Positions 23,008 through 34,326 of a stretch of DNA of 64,000 bases are shown here, one piece after another (position 1 is the stretch's first letter; each line of letters opens with the position of its first letter). Source of the stretch: Bryum argenteum. Lineage: Eukaryota; Streptophyta; Bryopsida; Bryales; Bryaceae. The translations under genes were made by a program, and so were the position numbers. Under the pieces are notes generated by a model. The model ran no database searches. It was not told the DNA's origin and was given only the letters and a program-made list of their open reading frames with translations. The stretch spans positions 13,847,013 to 13,911,012 of the forward strand of contig CM073324.1 in NCBI GenBank assembly GCA_037043015.1. Reading direction: 5' to 3'.

Positions 23008-23111
23008 AGCATGCGAGCTTGTACTTGAAGTCCGAGAGTAGCATGCCAGCTTGTACTTGAAGGCCGAGAGTAGCATGCCAACTTGTACTTGAAGAGTTGA
23101 AGTCCGAGAGT
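23008..23111 (+). repeat. 32-bp triplication just after the F-box pseudogene
   Basis: Three tandem copies of a unit starting agcatgccagcttgtacttg at 23008, 23040 and 23072, the last with an 8-base internal duplication. Unit A has a single copy at about 6051, so the triplication arose in unit B after the duplication. Confidence 0.85.
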
Positions 23112-23590
23112 AGAACAATGTCTTCATTCTCATACGCACTTGCGTTGAAGACTTCACCTGTTATCGAAAGCAATTTTACTATTTTGTTGTTTGTTTTGTT
23201 TACGATGCCAGTGATATAGTGTTTCTTTGATTGACCACCGAGGTAGTGAGTATTCGTTTGGAGGACAATTACAAGTTTTTATTTTAATTTTGACTTAGTC
23301 TGATCAGTTTGTGAACCATGGGAATGATAGTATGAGTTTTTGGAGGCTTTATGATTGCGTGGAATGTGAGAATACTAAAAGTTGCATTCTTTTCAGTTCA
23401 AAATCCTAAAGTTACAAAAGGTTTGCGAATTCTTGAAATGCTTTCTTTCGATATTTACATGATAGTTGCATACACCACAACAACGGTGATGAATAGTGTG
23501 ATTTTGTTGGTAGTGTTAGTTTGTTGGAAATTAGTCTATATCATGTATTTCTTATTTGTTCCAAGAATCCATTTTCTATATGAACACCTA

Positions 23591-23725
23591 TTTCGTTATA
23601 ATGGGAATATTCAGATTATCAAATTGAGCTTGAGTTGAGCCAAATGTACTGTGTGGGTACATTTAGCTCGACTCGAGCTAAACCCACATTTCTCAAAACC
23701 AGTGAATAATACCATTATAACGAAT
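23591..23725. mobile_element. Short TA-flanked TIR element (mariner-type MITE), 135 bp
   Basis: Ends TTTCGTTATAATGGGAATAT and the complement of the right end ATTCGTTATAATGGTATTAT form inverted repeats of about 20 bp, flanked by TA on both sides (23589-23590 and 23726-23727). Size, TA target and foldback shape fit a Tc1/mariner-derived MITE. Also contains an inner imperfect palindrome around the agctcgactcgagct sequence. Confidence 0.6.
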
Positions 23726-24163
23726 TACGTGTTTATGGTAAAAGTTGTTCTCTAAGTATTTTAAGTTGGTATTTCTTCAAGACTTCCGTAAATGACTGAA
23801 TGTCAAAAACATTTGGATAATAGTCATGTCAAATTAAAAATTATTTAGATTTGAGAATATAAATACAATCACTTTGGCAACTTCGAAGGGGCCATAAGAC
23901 CAAACTTAGGAAATTTATAGAGATAGAGGTAGTTGAGTAAAAATGGAGAATAGCCTTAATCAGGATATAGTCTTATTAAAATCAAGACTTTTATGATGGC
24001 CCCTCCTCACTTTACATTACACCCAAAGGCCTTCAAATTAATTCAATTGCTTCTACATACTTGGGCCATGGCCCAAGTGGAGTTTGGCAGAAGCCTTCTT
24101 GTTTCTAATGTAAAACGGGCCTAAGTTGCTTCTGGAAATTGCAGGTAGGCACTTTTAAGCACC

Positions 24164-24986
24164 GGGTAGAAGCATACTAGGGTGGATCACTTTTGGACAA
24201 GTACTTGTACTCAAGAAGTACCAAAAGTCAACGCCCAATTTTGATGGGTACTTTAGGTACTAGAAATCTTTAATTGCAAATAAACAAGGTTTACAAGAAG
24301 CATTGAGTGTTAAAAATCATAGTGAATTAAAGAGAATTAAGGGGACTACTAGACTTGGTTGTGGGCCAATGATAAAAGTCACAATAATGACAATTATCCC
24401 CATCAAAGTTTTTAATATTGTACAAAAAGTACATGCTAAGTACTATATCTTGATTCCTAGAAGTAGCCTTTGGTGCCAAAAACAATGAGTTGGTACAAAT
24501 GCCCCACGTGGAGATTGTATGAATATGGTGGAATGCACAAAAATCCACTTAAAAATTTTAATTTTTGACTAAATTACATCATGTCAAAAAATTTGCCCTT
24601 TGACCGCTAAAAATTGTAAGGAAAGGATGAGTTTTTGGAAAGTAATGATACAACATATGTTACCTTAGAAGGTGCTCTCTCTAACCATATAATTATTTTT
24701 GTACTTTGCAACTCAAATCTTACCAAATTGGAGTACTTTGTAACATTTTTGACTGCTGTAACGTACTTTTCTGAAAAGCAAGAAGTCCAAATTACAATAT
24801 GTTCCTAATATTTTTGAAAAAATTTGTCAAGTGATTTGCACACTCCATCACTCTTTTTACCTAAATCCAAAAAAAAATTAGTACTTTAAGATGTAGAGGG
24901 GTCCAAGAAAGGCCATTGAACAAGCAAATTTACAAGATTTAGAGGGCGTAACGTACTTTTTGATCCACCCTAGTGTGCTTCCGCCC
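24164..24986. mobile_element. TIR element, 823 bp, 4-bp target duplication CACC
   Basis: Ends GGGTAGAAGCATACTAGGGT and complement of the right end GGGCGGAAGCACACTAGGGT match at 23 of 26 positions, continuing through GGATCA. CACC flanks it at 24160-24163 and 24987-24990. Unit A carries the same flanks joined over one CACC (near 7042-7047: aagcaccttctcaaat). No transposase recognised. A 4-bp target duplication of non-TTAA type does not fit hAT, Mutator, CACTA, Harbinger or mariner. Confidence 0.8.
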
Positions 24987-24990
24987 CACC

Positions 24991-26435
24991 TTGTCAAATA
25001 TCCTCCAAAACTAACGTGGCTCTTGCTAGACCAAGCTGTGTTGTCTTTTCATGTGTGTTCAACCCACCATGCCATGTTTTTCCAAATATGAGTATGCCAT
25101 TAATGTGTACCTTGCATCAACTTCTATCATTGATCAGTTGAACTTAAAATATTAAAAAACTTTAAGATACTCATTTTGGACCTAAGAGTTTGAAAGCCTC
25201 CCTTGCTAATGGTCATCATCGAAAACCTTATGGTTGATTAAAAATCTTGTTAAATATGTTTAATCTATGTAATTGACCATTCATTTATAGAAATAGATGA
25301 ACTAACTTCAAGATCTCAAAATTGAGATTTTATAGCCTTGAATAGTTTTACCAATTTTTATAAATTATGTAAAATAAGATTCTCATAATTATAAAGAGAC
25401 TAGTTGACAACATTTGGTAGCCTTCCAACAATATTCAATCACCACGAGAGCTAATTTATTGCCTTTTCAATATGTCCTTTCCATTACTCACTCATGATAA
25501 GGTAACTCACATCATGAGTGACAATCCAATGGCTTAGATTGTAGTAGGAAAAAGTAGTCAAAAAGTCAAAATACAAAGAAAAATTTAAATTTTTTATCAG
25601 AATTATGAAGAATTCTGTATAATTAGGTAAAGGATTCTTTATATGGAGAGTCAAGCCCTATATGGAGCTACTGGAAAGGGAAAATCCTTCCAACACGATC
25701 GGTTCATTCTTTGACTTACAAATAATGAACCAATCACATCGAAAAAAAATTGCCCTCCTTCAGCCCCATGCTCAGCTTCACCCCCACATGTAAAGCGTCC
25801 ATAACCTCGACGATATGACACCAAGGCACCAATAGTTCCTCAATTTGACTGAGGATGAACGAAGTATGGTGAAGGATGAAAAGCATCCATCTAGCGGAGG
25901 ATGAGCTCCGCGAAAAAGAGCATTCCGGAAGCGGGGGGCGTGACGAGCGAAGCGCCCGTGGAGGCAACAAAACAACAGTCCGTGGAAACATTCCACTTGG
26001 TGCTTCGCTCCCCTCCCAGCAGCAGCAGCATCTCATCACCTTTTCCTTTCCAAAACAATCAGTCACACCCTCACTTCTCTTGTTGTTACACTCCCCTCCA
26101 CGAATTGCACTCAAACTTGCCATTTCCAGCACGCTCAATTCCGCCAGTTCCCCTTCTCCCAAAAGGTAACTTACATCTCTCACCCACAATTCCACAATCG
26201 TGCGCATCATTCGCTTTCCGGAGACCCATCTTCCAGAATCGTCTGTCGATCGAAAGCCCCGAGAAAACCCATTTCTTGCTTGAATGAAGCACGCTCCCGA
26301 ATAATCAACCTACACCCCTGCAATGGATTTTGATGGTATCTTTCTAGGTTCCAAGAAGTAGTAATTCTTCGATTGTGATTACAGTGTGGTATTGGAATTG
26401 AGAAAACGTGCGTTGGGAGTTGTGCAGGGGACGCC
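24991..26435. other. Spacer and 5' region of VIT, unit B
   Basis: Matches 7050-11161 of unit A after removal of the inserts there. The last 600 bp (about 25830-26435) is strongly conserved with 10560-11161 and probably holds the VIT promoter and leader. Both copies contain the stretch agcattccggaagcgggggg and a pyrimidine-rich segment. Confidence 0.5.
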
Positions 26436-27851
26436 ATGTGTCCAGCGACGAATCACACGGAGAGGCACTTCACGGCAGGCGAGATAGTGCGCGACATTGT
26501 GATCGGCATGAGCGATGGCCTCACGGTGCCATTCGCGTTGGCCGCGGGATTGTCAGGCGCATCGGCTCCCTCCTCCATTGTCGTCACTGCAGGTCTAGCT
26601 GAAGTTGCAGCTGGTTCCATTGCTATGGGCCTTGGCGGGTGAGAAAGAATGCTCCTACAATGCTGATCATTCTTACTCTTACTAGGGTATAGCTAGGGTT
26701 CTGATTGAAATTGTATAATTCCTGCAGGTACCTTGCAGCACGAAGTGATGCTGATCATTATGAGAACGAGCGTAAGCGTGAAGAGGATGAAGTTGCTCGT
26801 GTGCCAGACACCGGTAAAACCTCGCATATTACTGCATTTGTGACAAGAATATAGAATTAGCAGAGATTTATCTTGCACAATGTATCGTCTTCTCAAGTAC
26901 CACTATTATTATCATATGTAAGTTATGTGTAGATGTTAACCTTGATTGTCATGGTGTACCTCAGAGGCCGACGAGGTGGCTGAAATTCTGGCCAATTTCG
27001 GATTAGAGCCGAATGAATATTGGCCTGTTGTCGAAGCTTTGCGAAAACGTCCCGAAGCTTGGATCGACTTCATGATGAGGTACTGCTTCATCACTACCTT
27101 CGTTGAAGTCATTCTTAAAACCTTGGCCTTATGATCAATTCCATTACCGTGATTTCGAAAACCATCTGCATGGATGAAGTAGTGCTTTTTCAAGTTCGGG
27201 AATGCCAGAGTCTTCATTGGTCATACTTTCGTTGAAAGCATGTATGAAACCTCGAGTTTTGTCACGAACATGCGCACAAGATGTGGACCCATCCATCAAT
27301 CAAGTTGGTCAATGCGTTAACCATGATCACGAAAACAATTTGCAGTAGGATTGATGTTCTACCAAGTACGAAAGTGCTAGAATTTGTAGTGATCCTATAT
27401 TCACGAACTTCGTGTGTCGCTTCGAACTTGTCAATGACCACCACACAGTATTCGGTCCCGTATGTGATCAATGACCGTTGATATTGAAACCAAGTGCAGT
27501 ATGAAAGGATACTCTTCCAAGTATGAGATTGTTAAGAGTTTGTGTCGGTGCAGATTTGAGCTGGGATTGGAGAAACCTGATCCAGCAAGAGCGCTGCAGA
27601 GTGCACTGACGATAGCAGCGTCGTACATTGTTGGAGGCCTGATTCCTCTACTACCCTACATCATCATTCCTGAGGCTATGAGGGCCTTGAGAGTTTCCAT
27701 TGTGGTTACGTTGATAGCACTCTTCATATTCGGTTACGTCAAGGGTCGATTCACTGGCCTTCGACCTTTCTGGAGTGCGTTTCAGACCGTTTGTATTGGG
27801 GCTTTAGCATCTGCTGCTGCATTTGCAATTGCTAGTGCAATCAGTGCCTGA
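26436..27851 (+). CDS. VIT1: Vacuolar iron transporter, VIT/CCC1 family (intact copy)
   Basis: Four exons in consistent phase, 26436-26638, 26728-26813, 26965-27079 and 27554-27851, give 233 aa, a normal length for VIT proteins. VIT proteins move Fe2+ (and Mn2+) from cytosol into the vacuole. Seen here: an N-terminal HTERH motif, helix 1 with MSDGLTVPFALAAGLSGA and helix 2 with AGLAEVAAGSIAMGLGG. A Glu-rich cytosolic domain (REEDEVARVPD to WIDFMMRFELGLEKPDP, about residues 80-145) matches the metal-binding domain. Three more helices follow, starting ALTIAASYIVGGLIPLLPY. The truncated paralogue lies at 11162-12101. Intron 3 (27080-27553) carries the sequence where the duplication broke. Confidence 0.93.
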
Positions 27852-28129
27852 TTTTTATACTGAATCATCTGTATAGGATTGTGTAAATTATAGTTCTTGT
27901 ATAGGATTCAAAGAAGGGAGGGAGGATCTGTTGCTCTCTACCAAGTTGTGGAAGGTAATGGATTAGGACTTAGAGCCATTATGTAGGGTTTTATTGGCTC
28001 TCTCATTAGACAAGTCTATGTATTAATTAACCGTAATAACTCAGGTCCAAAGATCTATCCACTTTCATGTCCACATTTGCATGTGCTCCAGATATTGATA
28101 AGTAGGTTACTGGATTTTTACTTGGATAT

Positions 28130-28310
28130 TGTCCTTCATTGATAAGGATACTTAACATGGGGGAGTCAAGCCATACGTGGGCTGGAGGGGAAATATCCTC
28201 TCAACTCTTGGTCCATTTTCGGAATTTAAAGAAATGAACCAGTACTGTTTTTAGGATTTTGGACTCCATGAATCCCCATGTAAAGCGTCGCAACTCCTAC
28301 TAGCATGCCG
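28130..28310. repeat. Third, diverged copy of the VIT upstream region
   Basis: The sequence resembles 25620-25805 (unit B) and 9330-9440 plus 10540-10560 (unit A). Shared blocks are the ggagtcaagcc stretch, aaatcctctcaac, a ggttcatt/ggtccatt motif, aaatgaacca and ccccatgtaaagcgtc. It lies downstream of the intact VIT gene and is not followed by VIT exons, so it looks like a remnant of an older duplication. Confidence 0.5.
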
Positions 28311-29528
28311 ACTTGGAAATTTTAGAGATTGTAATCTAGTTAAGCTTGCACCATATGCTCCCAAGTCGCTCCCGTTCCTGTCCATGTCCTCATACCCATC
28401 CCTATCCTTGTCTATTCAGTGTCCTTCTCTTGTTTAAAGTCATTTAAAATTTCTTCATGCATCAGACTTGATCTAGAATGTGATATCACTCCTTTTGCAC
28501 GTCCAAAAGGCCACAAAACTGGATGGTTGCATCTACCTCATCACTGCGAACTTGAACGGACCCACTTGGGGATTAAAGTCACCATACCACACCTTCTTTA
28601 GATGGCTTTTCGTATGCTCATGCTACGGCGATCCTTTCAGTGGAATGCCTCACAGACTCGAGTTGAGCACGAGCAAAATTGTCGATGAGCAGCCTGCGCA
28701 AGGTTGTTTGAGAGAGCTCCGACCCATTGAAACTGCGGCCGCGCGGCAGCATCATCATACTCGATGAAGACCAACCCACGGGGTGGTGTTTCATCATGAG
28801 AAATGGAGATTTGATCGGCACACAGCCAAGTTCTGTATCAAGTCTTTGTGTTGATGGATGATGCAACTTTGTTGAGCCTGGAGAGCCAGAGAGTAACTGG
28901 CTTCGCTGCATTGATCTTGACACATTTACTCGGAGAAGTATTGTCGAAACTAGGTCAGGCCTGATTGCGCATTGCAGAGTGGTGTTCAATGACGAAATGG
29001 AAGCTAGTGAAGGTTAGTATAGTGAAGGTTAGTGAATTATATCTAGTGAAGGTTAGCTTATATCGAAACTAGGTCAAAGAGCAGGAGTTCGTTTACCGGT
29101 AGCTCAATGTAGCCCCAAGTTAACAATTGTACTCAGGTACTAAGGAGTTGATTCATTGACATTATACTTTAATTGATTTGTCATCTCCCCCATCAACTCA
29201 TTTTTAGGTCCACATGAAAGTTAAGTACATAACTCATACATGTAAAAATAGTCCAATGACATGAATACCAAATTGCAATTAGCTTGTGCACATATTAGTA
29301 TGTGATATCTGAAGAGTGCAACAGAACCAAGTTCAAAACTCACTAACAATGATCTGCACTAAATGGAACCTCAGAACTATACTATTACTGCTTACCAGAA
29401 CCCATACACTTTTGGGGCTGATGTAGCTGATAGGACTACATGGAATTGAATCTGAATTAGGACCTACTAGTCTACAGACAATATGCAAGTATACAGCACC
29501 TTGAGCAATAATTGATGTGATTGTAGTG
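28311..29528. other. Spacer between VIT and PPCS
   Basis: No convincing gene. A minus-strand stretch near 28700-28790 reads PRGLVFIEYDDAA, faintly like an RRM strand, but no surrounding domain could be built. Confidence 0.4.
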
Positions 29529-32083
29529 CTAAGGTTGCTCATCTGCTTCCTGCGCTTCAATGTAGGAGGTTTGCTGTATCACTAAGAACTGCACTAGCGG
29601 AATCTCCACATCTGATTGAGATGCATCTTTCTCAACCACCGTCTCTCCTTCGCTCGTCACAACAATCACCTTCTGTTTCCTCGTTTCCAATTCGTTCGCC
29701 ACAACTGCGTGCATCCCATATTTCTCCCGTGCTGCTTGAGCCTTCTTGATTAGTATCTTGTTGTCGGTTTCCAGCTGCAGAGTCCATTTCACTCGAGAAA
29801 GATCAGTTATTGCATCCTTCACTTCGAGGATAAAGCAATAGAAGAGCAATTGCCATCCACTGGCTCGCAAGTTGTCCGTTTCAGAAGTCATCTGACTACC
29901 CCTTATTTTATTATCTGAAACTAAGTCAGCAACCCAACTATACGACTAAACAGAATGAACGAAGAACACTGCATAAAACGAGAGAGAAAGACTCATGTAA
30001 AACGGCCACAAAATCAGAAGGCACAATTCGCATCGTGGTGCTACAGGGGTGAAGGCAGCACAAACCTTGAAAGACACGCAGAATGCTTCGGGAGCCCAAA
30101 GATTACGAAGGAGTGTCAGCATCTTTGGAACTTGCGCGAGCTCCATAGCCATAGGTCCTACACCAGATTGTATTTTATGCTCCACCTACATCACCGACAG
30201 CGACTCAGCCATTGTGTACACAAACAGAATACTTGCACCAGAATGTCTTATTTCAGTGTATGTAGATGAAACACTTCACATTTATTTCCAACCTAGTGCG
30301 AAGAACGCATTTAATCAAAGGACCTGCTTCCTGAGGCACCACTGATCATACCATGGAACTCCAAGGCACGTAGAAGTCAGATACTGCAGCAGCAAGATAG
30401 AACATACAATTTCGTCGCAGCTGGCTCATGCCGACAGAGACAATTCGTAATATCTGCCACCGACAACACCAAAAACTGCTGTCAATAGACCATACAAGAA
30501 TGAAGTGAAAGTGAAAACCGGAAGTACACCATCTTAGTTAACCTGCTCCAGAAGGTTAAACTAATACAAGAGCACAGCACGTCATTAGATTAAATGCAGC
30601 ACAAGTATACATGTCTTATCACCTGAATGTATTCAAAGAGTGTCGTATATGGCAAGTTCAGAAGATGTCCACCGTCTACAGCCTGCAAGTCGATACAAGT
30701 GTCAAAAAAGACGCACATCGAATGCTGGATCTCAGTCCAATATACAGCAGTATCGGCAGGTGTATATCCCCATCAGTGATTGGCATCCATGACACTTCGT
30801 GACGAAGAAAATGAAATTACCGAATGATACTCAGTAACAGCCTCTTGCACTTCGACTGCATACCTTGAAGCAGCTGCAGATAGGAAAATAGCACACTTGA
30901 GAATCAAGTTATGATACATGTACAACAGAGACATTCCATTCAAATTCTCAACGATTGTCTCTAACCACAACAATAGAAGGTTAAACCTCTAGTACAAGAT
31001 CATAAATCAAGATTAATATGAGCCAACATTGTCGCTGCTTACGTTGTATTCCTTTGTCGCCAGCCGGTTCAAAGCATGTCAAAAGCGGGTCCTCAGGTAA
31101 ACCGCGACAAAAAGGTTGTGCTGATCCTCTGAGTCATACACAATCATCAAATCCAAGATGCAATATAATAAACTAACGACTTGATTGTGTCAAACAATCA
31201 CAATTCCAAGTGAACGAATAACAACGACTTCCAAACTATCAAGAGCAGCTTCAACTCACTTTCGGTTGACGAATATCACGGAATAGCCAGCCTTCAAAAA
31301 GTATCTGCATCAGCCACATAAGATAACGAGGTCTGGTCCTTAATCATACCCTGCCCTGCATGGAATAGGATATGACAAAGGGAAAAACATAACTCCTTAT
31401 TCTGCTGCTCATATACTCCCCTAATATATATATCAATAAATATCAATGATGACTAACGCCTACGGAAGCACAGCTGCCAAATCAGACTAAGATCGTGAAT
31501 GAAATCAAAACAAGAAAACAAGATGAGATATAACCATACTGTCGGTATACGGATAAATGAAACTAAGACATATTGCAAGTTTAATTGCAAAGATCAGAAC
31601 GAATTTAATAATTGACAGTACTCACACAAGGTGTAGAAACTCAAGGTACAACTGCTATTTGATAGCATAAAGAAGCGACAATTATGTTGCCGTGAAACCC
31701 TAAATCGGGCGCAGGGAAAACTCACTCTGTCGAGGCAGCTCCACGATGCCCCGAACTGAAATTGTCGATGAAACGAACGCATTTCCGTTCGAGTGGGACT
31801 GTCGTTCCGCCTGATGTTATACAGACAATTCTCGGAGATAGCGTAGGAGAATCTGATTGAGGAGTAATAATTCGTCAGCAAAGCGACTACACTATGTTTT
31901 TGAGCAAATACGTCAATCAAAATTGCAACACAATTTGCAGTGCTTAGACCAACCAGTTGGCAATCTGCGCCCAATGAACTTCTCCACCTTCGAAACTATG
32001 GCGTCCCGGTCATTCAGAGGAGGTGCGGAAGCGAAAAAAGCATCTGCATTGGCTTCTTCAGCATTGTCCATCTTCTGAGCCAT
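29529..32083 (-). CDS. PPCS: Phosphopantothenate-cysteine ligase (PPCS)
   Basis: Nine exons join in phase into 322 aa, the usual length for plant PPCS. The enzyme ligates cysteine to 4'-phosphopantothenate in coenzyme A synthesis. Exons (minus): 32083-31954, 31852-31726, 31304-31260, 31128-31043, 30873-30821, 30682-30623, 30453-30352, 30185-30066 and 29774-29529. Family motifs in order: [117 protein letters not shown] and [15 protein letters not shown]. The start is the upstream of two in-frame ATGs (MAQKMDN). It resembles the eukaryotic stand-alone ligase, not the bifunctional bacterial CoaBC. Confidence 0.93.
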
Positions 32084-33585
32084 CACCAAGAATTGCAGTC
32101 GATTCTAAAATTCTGAATGCCAGATAGGTGCTCGAAAACCCTACGATCGTCCAAAAACCGACACAATTGATCGTGCGTGAATCGGATGAGGCCAAATTTG
32201 TATCAGTCACGAATACTAAACGCTGAGATCGTGGCAAAATAAGGTGACGGCTGTTGATTTGAATGGTAACTTGTTTATACTCTCCAGCTTGTGATAGATT
32301 ACGAAGAGTGAGGAATCGTGAAACGTAAGTTACTCCGAAGTCGTTCAGGCTTCGATCTCCGAAGTCAACAATGACGAGAGGTCGGTGGTCGCCTTTGGTT
32401 GCTCCGACCCATGCGTACAGTGTCAAATTCATTCGATAAGTTGTTCATTGAGATTGCTGTCATAAAGTGCGAAGTATTTGATATGGAAGCAATTTAAGTT
32501 TTATTTTGTAAATGAGCTAAAACAAAGACAAAATAAAATGAACGCATTCAAGTAGTATTTGTGTTGAAGAATAAACGTTCATCATCCTAATGTTATGGAC
32601 CACTTCTTATTTAAAAATATCATCTGGTCGGGAATCGGTGCCAATGAAATTGATTAAACATAATGAAAATTCGTACCAAGCAAACTCTGTCAATTAGTAT
32701 TGACTTTGAGTGTTTTTTCAATCGCACCGCCATATCACGCATGAATAATGGTACAAGAACACACAAGTAGAACAACACTTGTCATACAAAACCGATATAA
32801 TACATTTGCTATTCGTAAAAGCACTAAAACGGAAGTACATGCAAAACTCTCAGATGCACAGTTAACCCCTAAAGGTCTGAGCGTGCCGTGGCGACTAGTA
32901 GAATACGGTGTATTTTGGTTGTATTTGGAGTGAATGCACACCTTTAATGGGTTTGAGTTCAAAGAAGAAGTTGACATTTGAATTAATGCGGTTCTAGTGA
33001 GCTATTACGATTCCAGTTTAGAGTTTCTTGTTGGTAGCAAATCCTAATTATACGACAGCGTACATACTATCCCCAAGCCTTATACACAGTGCAGCTTCAA
33101 CTGGAACAATCTACGGCAACCATATATATTACCAGCAAAATCTAACACAATAACATATGAAGGATATTATACTAGCACACAAGAGAAAATGGAAAGTTCC
33201 CGAAGAGAGCCTCACGAGACTTGAATACAAACAAGGATACATCCTGATATGAAGAAACAAGAACATAGCATGGTTCCGTAGAAGTGAACGATGTCCAACT
33301 AATGTCACAGGCCAGGTGCAACAAATTTGAGACGTATGTTAACAACTAAAGAAACAAAACAAACAGAAAATTCAGTTGACAAAAGCAAAGGCCTAGAAAG
33401 TGGTTGAGCAATAAGCCCCACAAACTTTTACAACAAAAATAGTACCAAAATTTACCTCACATTACAAATGTAATAGACAACTCCACAAACGTAGGTATGA
33501 CTCGGCTATACAACCAAGATCTCAGGCCGACTAGAGAACAGTGTAAGTCTCCGTTTACAAGTAGCATCTACAGTTTCCTCGCAAT
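32084..33585. other. Spacer upstream of PPCS
   Basis: Holds the PPCS promoter and leader and the 3' region of the next minus-strand gene. A 124-codon minus-strand open stretch at 32058-32432 overlaps the PPCS leader in another frame and has no recognisable domain. At about 32861 a TTAACCCCTAAAGG motif resembles the end of the TTAA elements of unit A, but no partner end was seen. Confidence 0.4.
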
Positions 33586-34326
33586 TCAAGTAGCCTTTGC
33601 AAGCTTCACACGAGTCTCAGCTTGCTGCAGATCCTGCTGCATCTTAGCAATACGGAATAAAAGCCTGTGATGACAGCCAGGAGAATAATTATTAGATGCC
33701 TTACAAATCGAACGACAACTCTGTAACCATGATTCATATCCAAACTAAATAGCAACGATTGTCAACACAATTCCGAGAGACGTACAGTCCAAGTTACAAC
33801 GAACTTGGCACATAACAGAAAGACAACGAAAACTTATACAACTCAAATACGTACCAATAGAGGAAAGCAGCACTGATCGCCAGAAGTGCATTACGATGAG
33901 ACTTAAAGAACTGCACATATCCAAAGAAACATATATCATGAGCTGCCAGAACTACCTGAATATTAAACACTCGTAAAAGAGAGAAGAACCTCTTACCGAT
34001 CTTTGAAAGCGATCTCTCTCAAACGGAGAACACTCTTGCTTGGAGCAATTAATGCGATGCTCGTACTTCCAGTAAACCTCTGCAATTCGTAAAAGAACGT
34101 AAGTTGATTAACAAACGGAAAATTAGTCTCAAAACAAATCGGTTACGAACAAACCTAAGAGCTGGAAAAGCGCAAACGGCACAACAGCCAAACCAGGCTG
34201 AAGTATTCTTCTCACAAACGCCAAGACTTGTTTCAATACTTCATGTGGCATCGGCGCAGAAAGTAACAAGAGAACAACTGCCTCTACGGCAGCTACTACT
34301 CCAAGGAGAAACCATTGGAGCGCCAT
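33586..34326 (-). CDS. Small conserved plant membrane protein, 129 aa
   Basis: Four exons in phase: 34326-34155, 34079-33997, 33910-33855 and 33664-33586. The protein starts MALQWFLLGVVAAVEAVVLL (helix 1). A second hydrophobic segment follows (ILQPGLAVVPFALFQLL), then a conserved loop with YWKYEHRINCS, CSPFERDRFQRS and FKSHRNALL. A third helix (ALLAISAAFLLYWLLFRI) precedes a short charged coiled tail (MQQDLQQAETRVKLAKAT). From memory, seed plants have similar proteins of about 130 aa with a YWK.EHR and ERDRY.K..YKAQRN signature, usually annotated only as transmembrane or BAP31-like. Function unknown; endoplasmic reticulum location is inferred. The ATG directly follows a splice acceptor, so a leader intron is likely. 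Confidence 0.85.

Noticed and set aside
28618-28989. RRM-like stretch PRGLVFIEYDDAA on the minus strand
   Set aside because: A single strand-like match without RNP1/RNP2 context; too weak to call a gene or relic.
32058-32432. 124-codon minus-strand frame over the PPCS leader
   Set aside because: Out of frame with PPCS exon 1, overlaps it, and shows no recognisable domain.
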